This document shows positions 23,969 through 26,686 of a stretch of 26,686 bases of DNA, piece by piece. Positions within the stretch are counted from its first letter, which is position 1, and every line of letters begins with the position of its first letter. The notes under the pieces were generated by a model that was not told the origin of the DNA, searched no databases, and saw only the letters and a program-made list of their open reading frames with translations. A program made the position numbers and the translations under genes. This stretch comes from a virus, in the IMG/VR virus record IMGVR_UViG_3300038548_000688, positions 1 through 26,686 of that record; one strand, written 5' to 3'.

Positions 23969-25066
23969 CTAGAGGTTCATTTGCAGCACGGTGGTGAGCA
24001 CTTCACGCTGCAGGTCATCGATTTTGGAACGGACCTCATCCACCTTGGCATTGTTGACTACGGTGGGGAAGCCTTTCAGCAGCTTCTTGATCTTGTCATT
24101 GGCTTCAGCACCGGCAGCGGTGGTGTCGGCTTCAAGGGCGTTCCCGTGTAGCTCAGTTACCGTATCCAGGATCACGAGTGCTTTCTCAAGTTCCGGATTG
24201 CAGAACGAAAAGATGATCTGGCGAACCTGACGTTGCTCGTCGGGCTGGTTCCAGAAGATGTTCGCTAACATCCCCAGGTCATCACTGGTGACTTCGTTTC
24301 GACCCTCAAACCAGGCGTGCGCCTGCAGGATCTTGTTGGACTCGTTCCACCTGCGAGGTGAGAACTCGAAGCCTTCGCGCTTCATTTTGGACCGCAGCTC
24401 AACGACCGTGTCCAGGATCGCTTCCGGGATCGTCACTTTGTCAACTTGGGCCTGAGCTTTTTCCAGCTCCTCAAGCGTGATCGTCTCGGTGATCTTGAAT
24501 CCGTTCATCTGCATCATCTTCTTGAAGTTCGCGTCGTCCACGATGTCGCCGACGTAATACCGCAGCAGGAACCTGTCCCACAGGGCATTGCCCATGTCCT
24601 CTGGCAGCTCATTCGAAGCCGCGAACACGGAGTGAATCGGCGTTTGGTAGGTCTGCCCGCTTTGGTAGAATCGACGGCTTTCGTCCGTGATTCGCAGCAA
24701 GCTGGCGTTGATGGAGTCGGAGGCTTTCCAGATCTCATCCAAGAAAGCGATATGAGCCTCCGGGAGCTGGTGCGTGGTGTTCCGTTCGTACTTGTCCTCC
24801 TTCAACTTGGTCACTCTCACCGGACCGAAGATGTCCTCGGGCTTGGTGAACTTGCCCATCAACCACTCGAAGTAGTTAGCGTTGGTGACGGACTTGCAGA
24901 ACTTCTCGCCTACCAGCGACTTTGCTGTTCCTGGGGGTCCGATAGCGAACAAGTGCTTCCGGGCCAGGACAGCCACGATGAAGCCCCGCAGGACCTCATT
25001 GCGCTCGACCAACTGGGAGTCCAATGACTCGAAGATGGCCCTGACTTTCTTCTGTTGTGCGTTCAT
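23969..25066 (-). CDS. MoxR/RavA-type AAA+ ATPase
   Basis: 365 aa, start ATG 25066 behind GGAGG. Motifs in order: Walker A GPPGTAKS (43-50), Walker B IAFLDE (106-111), sensor 1 ASNE (150-153) and the DRFLLR segment (164-169) with a candidate arginine finger. FEWLMGKFTKPEDIFGP at about 66-82 is the typical MoxR-family pore-proximal signature. Residues 180-330 form the helical lid, with FSPRRW (sensor 2 region). MoxR/RavA ATPases form hexamers that remodel proteins, usually with a VWA partner, and that partner is the next gene. The likely role is chaperone or maturation of a metalloenzyme or phage factor; the substrate is unknown. Confidence 0.93.
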   Translation of the reverse strand: MNAQQKKVRAIFESLDSQLVERNEVLRGFIVAVLARKHLFAIGPPGTAKSLVGEKFCKSVTNANYFEWLMGKFTKPEDIFGPVRVTKLKEDKYERNTTHQLPEAHIAFLDEIWKASDSINASLLRITDESRRFYQSGQTYQTPIHSVFAASNELPEDMGNALWDRFLLRYYVGDIVDDANFKKMMQMNGFKITETITLEELEKAQAQVDKVTIPEAILDTVVELRSKMKREGFEFSPRRWNESNKILQAHAWFEGRNEVTSDDLGMLANIFWNQPDEQRQVRQIIFSFCNPELEKALVILDTVTELHGNALEADTTAAGAEANDKIKKLLKGFPTVVNNAKVDEVRSKIDDLQREVLTTVLQMNL

Positions 25067-25105
25067 TTCCTTTTCCTCCTAAAGTTAAAGATTCGAAAAC
25101 GCGAT

Positions 25106-25129
25106 TTGGCTTTCACATTGAAAGGCCAA
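25106..25129 (-). promoter_or_regulatory. Hairpin between the 76-aa gene and the MoxR gene
   Basis: On the minus strand a 9-bp stem, TTGGC + TTTC pairing with GAAA + GCCAA with one bulged C, encloses the 5-nt loop AATGT. It lies in the 96-base gap just before the MoxR gene. After it comes sequence with TTTT and then the Shine-Dalgarno. It could be an attenuator or RNA stabiliser for the MoxR/VWA part of the operon. Confidence 0.45.
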
Positions 25130-25162
25130 TCCGCCCCTCAAAGGCAGGAGCGGACAAGCACT

Positions 25163-25393
25163 TCAGTCTCGCAATGGCTCCACCGGATTGCCGTTGAGGT
25201 CAAACCTGGTGGCGTCGTTGTAGAAGTCCAGCAGCTTGTCGATGGTTTTGAGCTGGCCGTCCAGCTCCACCAGCCACATAGCCCTCTCGGCTACTCGGAT
25301 CTTGCGTTTCCGCTTCACCGCCTTGATCATCGATAGCGTTCGGCTTCGTAATGCACTCAAGTTGCTGATGTCGTACCTGTCTACTTTGATCAT
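25163..25393 (-). CDS. Small unknown helical protein
   Basis: 76 aa, start ATG 25393, overlapping the stop of the 55-aa gene as ATGA, with AGGAGG 5 nt upstream. It is helical and basic in the middle (KAVKRKRKIRVAERAMWLVELD), then LKTIDKLLDFYNDA. No family recognised. It precedes the MoxR gene by 96 bases. Confidence 0.55.
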   Translation of the reverse strand: MIKVDRYDISNLSALRSRTLSMIKAVKRKRKIRVAERAMWLVELDGQLKTIDKLLDFYNDATRFDLNGNPVEPLRD

Positions 25394-25557
25394 CTTTTCC
25401 TCCTTTTTTCTTCGTATTTGGTTATGAACTCCTCAACGCTGTCGATGGACTCCTGAAGGAGGGCTGCTAGCTCGAACCTCTCGGGTTCCAGCAGGAGAGG
25501 GTCCTTCTTGAGGACCTTCTTCCTAGCTCGCTTTAATCCTTCCAGGATGTTTCTCAT
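25390..25557 (-). CDS. Very small unknown protein, 55 aa
   Basis: A 168-base frame from ATG 25557 to TGA. The start overlaps the stop of the 167-aa gene (ATGA) with GAAGGG upstream. The stop overlaps the next start (ATGA). The product is helical and charged (NILEGLKRARKKVLKKD, then FELAALLQESIDSVEEFI) and ends in RRKR. Both 4-nt overlaps and the helical composition argue it is real despite its size. Its last codons AGG AGG AAA AGA double as the next gene's Shine-Dalgarno. Confidence 0.65.
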   Translation of the reverse strand: MRNILEGLKRARKKVLKKDPLLLEPERFELAALLQESIDSVEEFITKYEEKRRKR

Positions 25558-26057
25558 GACACCCTTCTTGCTTCGTGCTCTGCATCTTCTCTGTAGATGT
25601 CGATGACGTCATCGAGCATGTGCACAACGAACTCACCAGCGGTGGCGAATTCCTGCCCAGAGGAGACAACGTTGTCATTGCCTGCCGTGGCATTCAGGCT
25701 CTTCCTGATCGCTTCGACTTGGTCCTCGTTCTTCTCGAACCAGGTCCGTACGGCTGCAGCGACTTCGTCTCTGACTTCATATCGGGCAATGCGCTTGCGC
25801 CCTTCTTCCATCGCTTCCCTCCGTTCCCTGTCCAGGATCAGCTCGATGGCCTCCCTGCAGTCCTGCAGCGAGCCGTTTTCGACCAGGCTGTTGCCGTGCT
25901 TCTTCCCTGTGGTGTCCACCACCAGCCACCAGCGATCTGCCCCTTTGGACTTGTCATGGCATTCGAAACGATCGTCGTGCGTTGCCCAATGAGCAACCAT
26001 TCTGACGACTCCCTTACCGTAGGTCATGTAGACCTTCTTTAATGTGACTTTTTTCAT
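25554..26057 (-). CDS. Unknown 167-aa protein
   Basis: Start ATG 26057 behind AGGAGG at the end of the 74-aa gene. The N-terminal part is strand-rich with WATHDDRF and DRWWLVVD. The rest is helical and acidic (QDCREAIELILDRERREAMEEGRKRIARYEVRDEV), ending in a Glu/Asp-rich tail. No recognised motif. It shares ATGA junctions on both sides. Confidence 0.6.
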   Translation of the reverse strand: MKKVTLKKVYMTYGKGVVRMVAHWATHDDRFECHDKSKGADRWWLVVDTTGKKHGNSLVENGSLQDCREAIELILDRERREAMEEGRKRIARYEVRDEVAAAVRTWFEKNEDQVEAIRKSLNATAGNDNVVSSGQEFATAGEFVVHMLDDVIDIYREDAEHEARRVS

Positions 26058-26278
26058 CTTTTCCTCCTATCTAGTTTGTTAACGAAGACCTTCCTGTACC
26101 TGAACCCTGCACGATATGCAGTGGCAGAAATGCTCCGATCGCCCTTCACCCTCCAGGTGTTCGGAGCATCGAAGCCCTTCCAGAAGGCCATACCGATCCT
26201 GCTGTCCGTCCAGCGCTTCCCATCCTTCATCGGTGGCACCCGGATGAGATCGTAGTACAGCTCTTGTAGTTTCTTCAT
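26054..26278 (-). CDS. Unknown 74-aa protein
   Basis: Start ATG 26278 is chosen because GAGGAGGT lies about 6 nt upstream and the ATG overlaps the previous stop as ATGA; a longer start would read through that junction. The product is basic (IRVPPMKDGKRWTD, AFWKGFDAPNTWRVKGD, SATAYRAGFRYRKVFVN) and ends in RRKR. No family recognised. As in the 55-aa gene, the last codons AGG AGG AAA AGA also form the next Shine-Dalgarno. Confidence 0.6.
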   Translation of the reverse strand: MKKLQELYYDLIRVPPMKDGKRWTDSRIGMAFWKGFDAPNTWRVKGDRSISATAYRAGFRYRKVFVNKLDRRKR

Positions 26279-26686
26279 TTGGCACCTCCTCTGAATCCAG
26301 CCACCAGGATGTCGCAAAACTCCTGGCAGCTCTGTTGTGTGTTCTTATCGTTCAGGACGATGTTGATGGCCATGGCCATCATCAGCCCATCGGCGAATAC
26401 GGACGGACCGACCCTTTGATTGTCAGCGACTACAGCCACTATGAACTGGGCGATCCGGTCCTCGTCACCCTTCTCTCTCCTGCAGTCCTCTATCAGCCCT
26501 GGGAAGTCGTCCAGCACCTTCTTGATCGTGCTCTTCATCGTGTCCATCATGTCGGTCAACTCCCCTTTCACGCCTGGCTTGTCAAGCAGCTCCACATAGG
26601 CGACGATGCCTTCCGCTGCCTCAGTGGCAACGTAGAAGTCGTCGGGCTCCGGTCCACTCCTGAAGCTGTGCTGGACGGTATGCCTG
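26275..26686 (-). CDS. Helical protein, 5' end outside the window
   Basis: The frame is open to the right edge. A possible internal GTG start at 26595 exists, but the 30 codons before it (HTVQHSFRSGPEPDDFY..., ATEAAEGIVAYVELLD) look coding, so I treat the gene as truncated. The visible part is helical (TDMMDTMKSTIKKVLDDFPGLIED, ADGLMMAMAINIVLND) with a Cys-containing end (SCQEFCDILVAGF). No family recognised. It is the first visible gene of the leftward operon. Confidence 0.6.
   Translation of the reverse strand, partial: RHTVQHSFRSGPEPDDFYVATEAAEGIVAYVELLDKPGVKGELTDMMDTMKSTIKKVLDDFPGLIEDCRREKGDEDRIAQFIVAVVADNQRVGPSVFADGLMMAMAINIVLNDKNTQQSCQEFCDILVAGFRGGAK

Noticed and set aside
16125-26686. 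Reading the helicase, MoxR and VWA genes as a host defence island
   Set aside because: No nuclease, methylase or toxin domain was visible next to them, and the surrounding small genes look like a phage operon coupled end to end.
1-26686. tRNA genes, CRISPR arrays, insertion sequences, integrase or attachment sites
   Set aside because: I saw no cloverleaf with a T-loop consensus, no regularly spaced repeats, no transposase motifs and no recombinase. A computed search could still find a diverged tRNA.

Overview
The window is a piece of a tailed double-stranded DNA phage, or a prophage carrying the same modules. The main support is a head-to-tail run of virion genes: a tail tube-like protein, a frameshifted tail assembly chaperone, an 1851-residue tape measure protein and very large tail tip proteins. 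A long tape measure with no sheath gene in view points to a siphovirus-type tail. By the usual rule of about 1.5 angstrom per tape measure residue, the tail would be near 280 nm. Base composition looks moderate, roughly half G+C by eye. The host cannot be named. A lipobox lipoprotein sits in the lysis region, which fits a Gram-negative host but does not prove one.

Layout, plus strand 1-15787: the end of an unidentified gene; tail tube; tail assembly chaperone G and its -1 frameshift product GT; tape measure; a 1492-residue tail hub/fibre protein; then tail tip genes of 156, 77, 258 and 103 aa. A lysis region follows: zinc amidase endolysin, a single-pass membrane protein, a holin-like two-helix protein, a lipoprotein and a 69-aa protein. 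Genes are tightly spaced, with ATGA or TAATG junctions in several places, as in one late transcript.

From 15788 to 16124 there is no credible gene. This stretch lies where the two gene sets converge. It holds two diverged tandem copies of a structured element, each ending in a CCCCTT/AAGGGG-type hairpin.

Layout, minus strand, 26686 down to 16125: a leftward operon whose first gene is cut by the window edge. In order of transcription: a helical protein; four small unknown proteins (74, 167, 55 and 76 aa); a MoxR/RavA-type AAA+ ATPase; a von Willebrand factor A (VWA) protein with an intact metal site; a 366-aa partner-like protein; a 153-aa protein with a Cys/His/Asp pattern like transglutaminase-type folds; a 306-aa protein with a conserved tryptophan-rich C-terminus; an SNF2-family helicase; a small gene split by an in-frame UGA; and a run of small Cys-rich and membrane proteins. 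Nearly all junctions overlap by 4 nt (ATGA or TTGA), so translational coupling is likely.

The points I would look at first are the MoxR/VWA/366-aa trio in a phage, the UGA-interrupted gene at 17901-18164, the complete -1 frameshift signal at 1586-1625, and the structured tandem repeats at 15788-16040.
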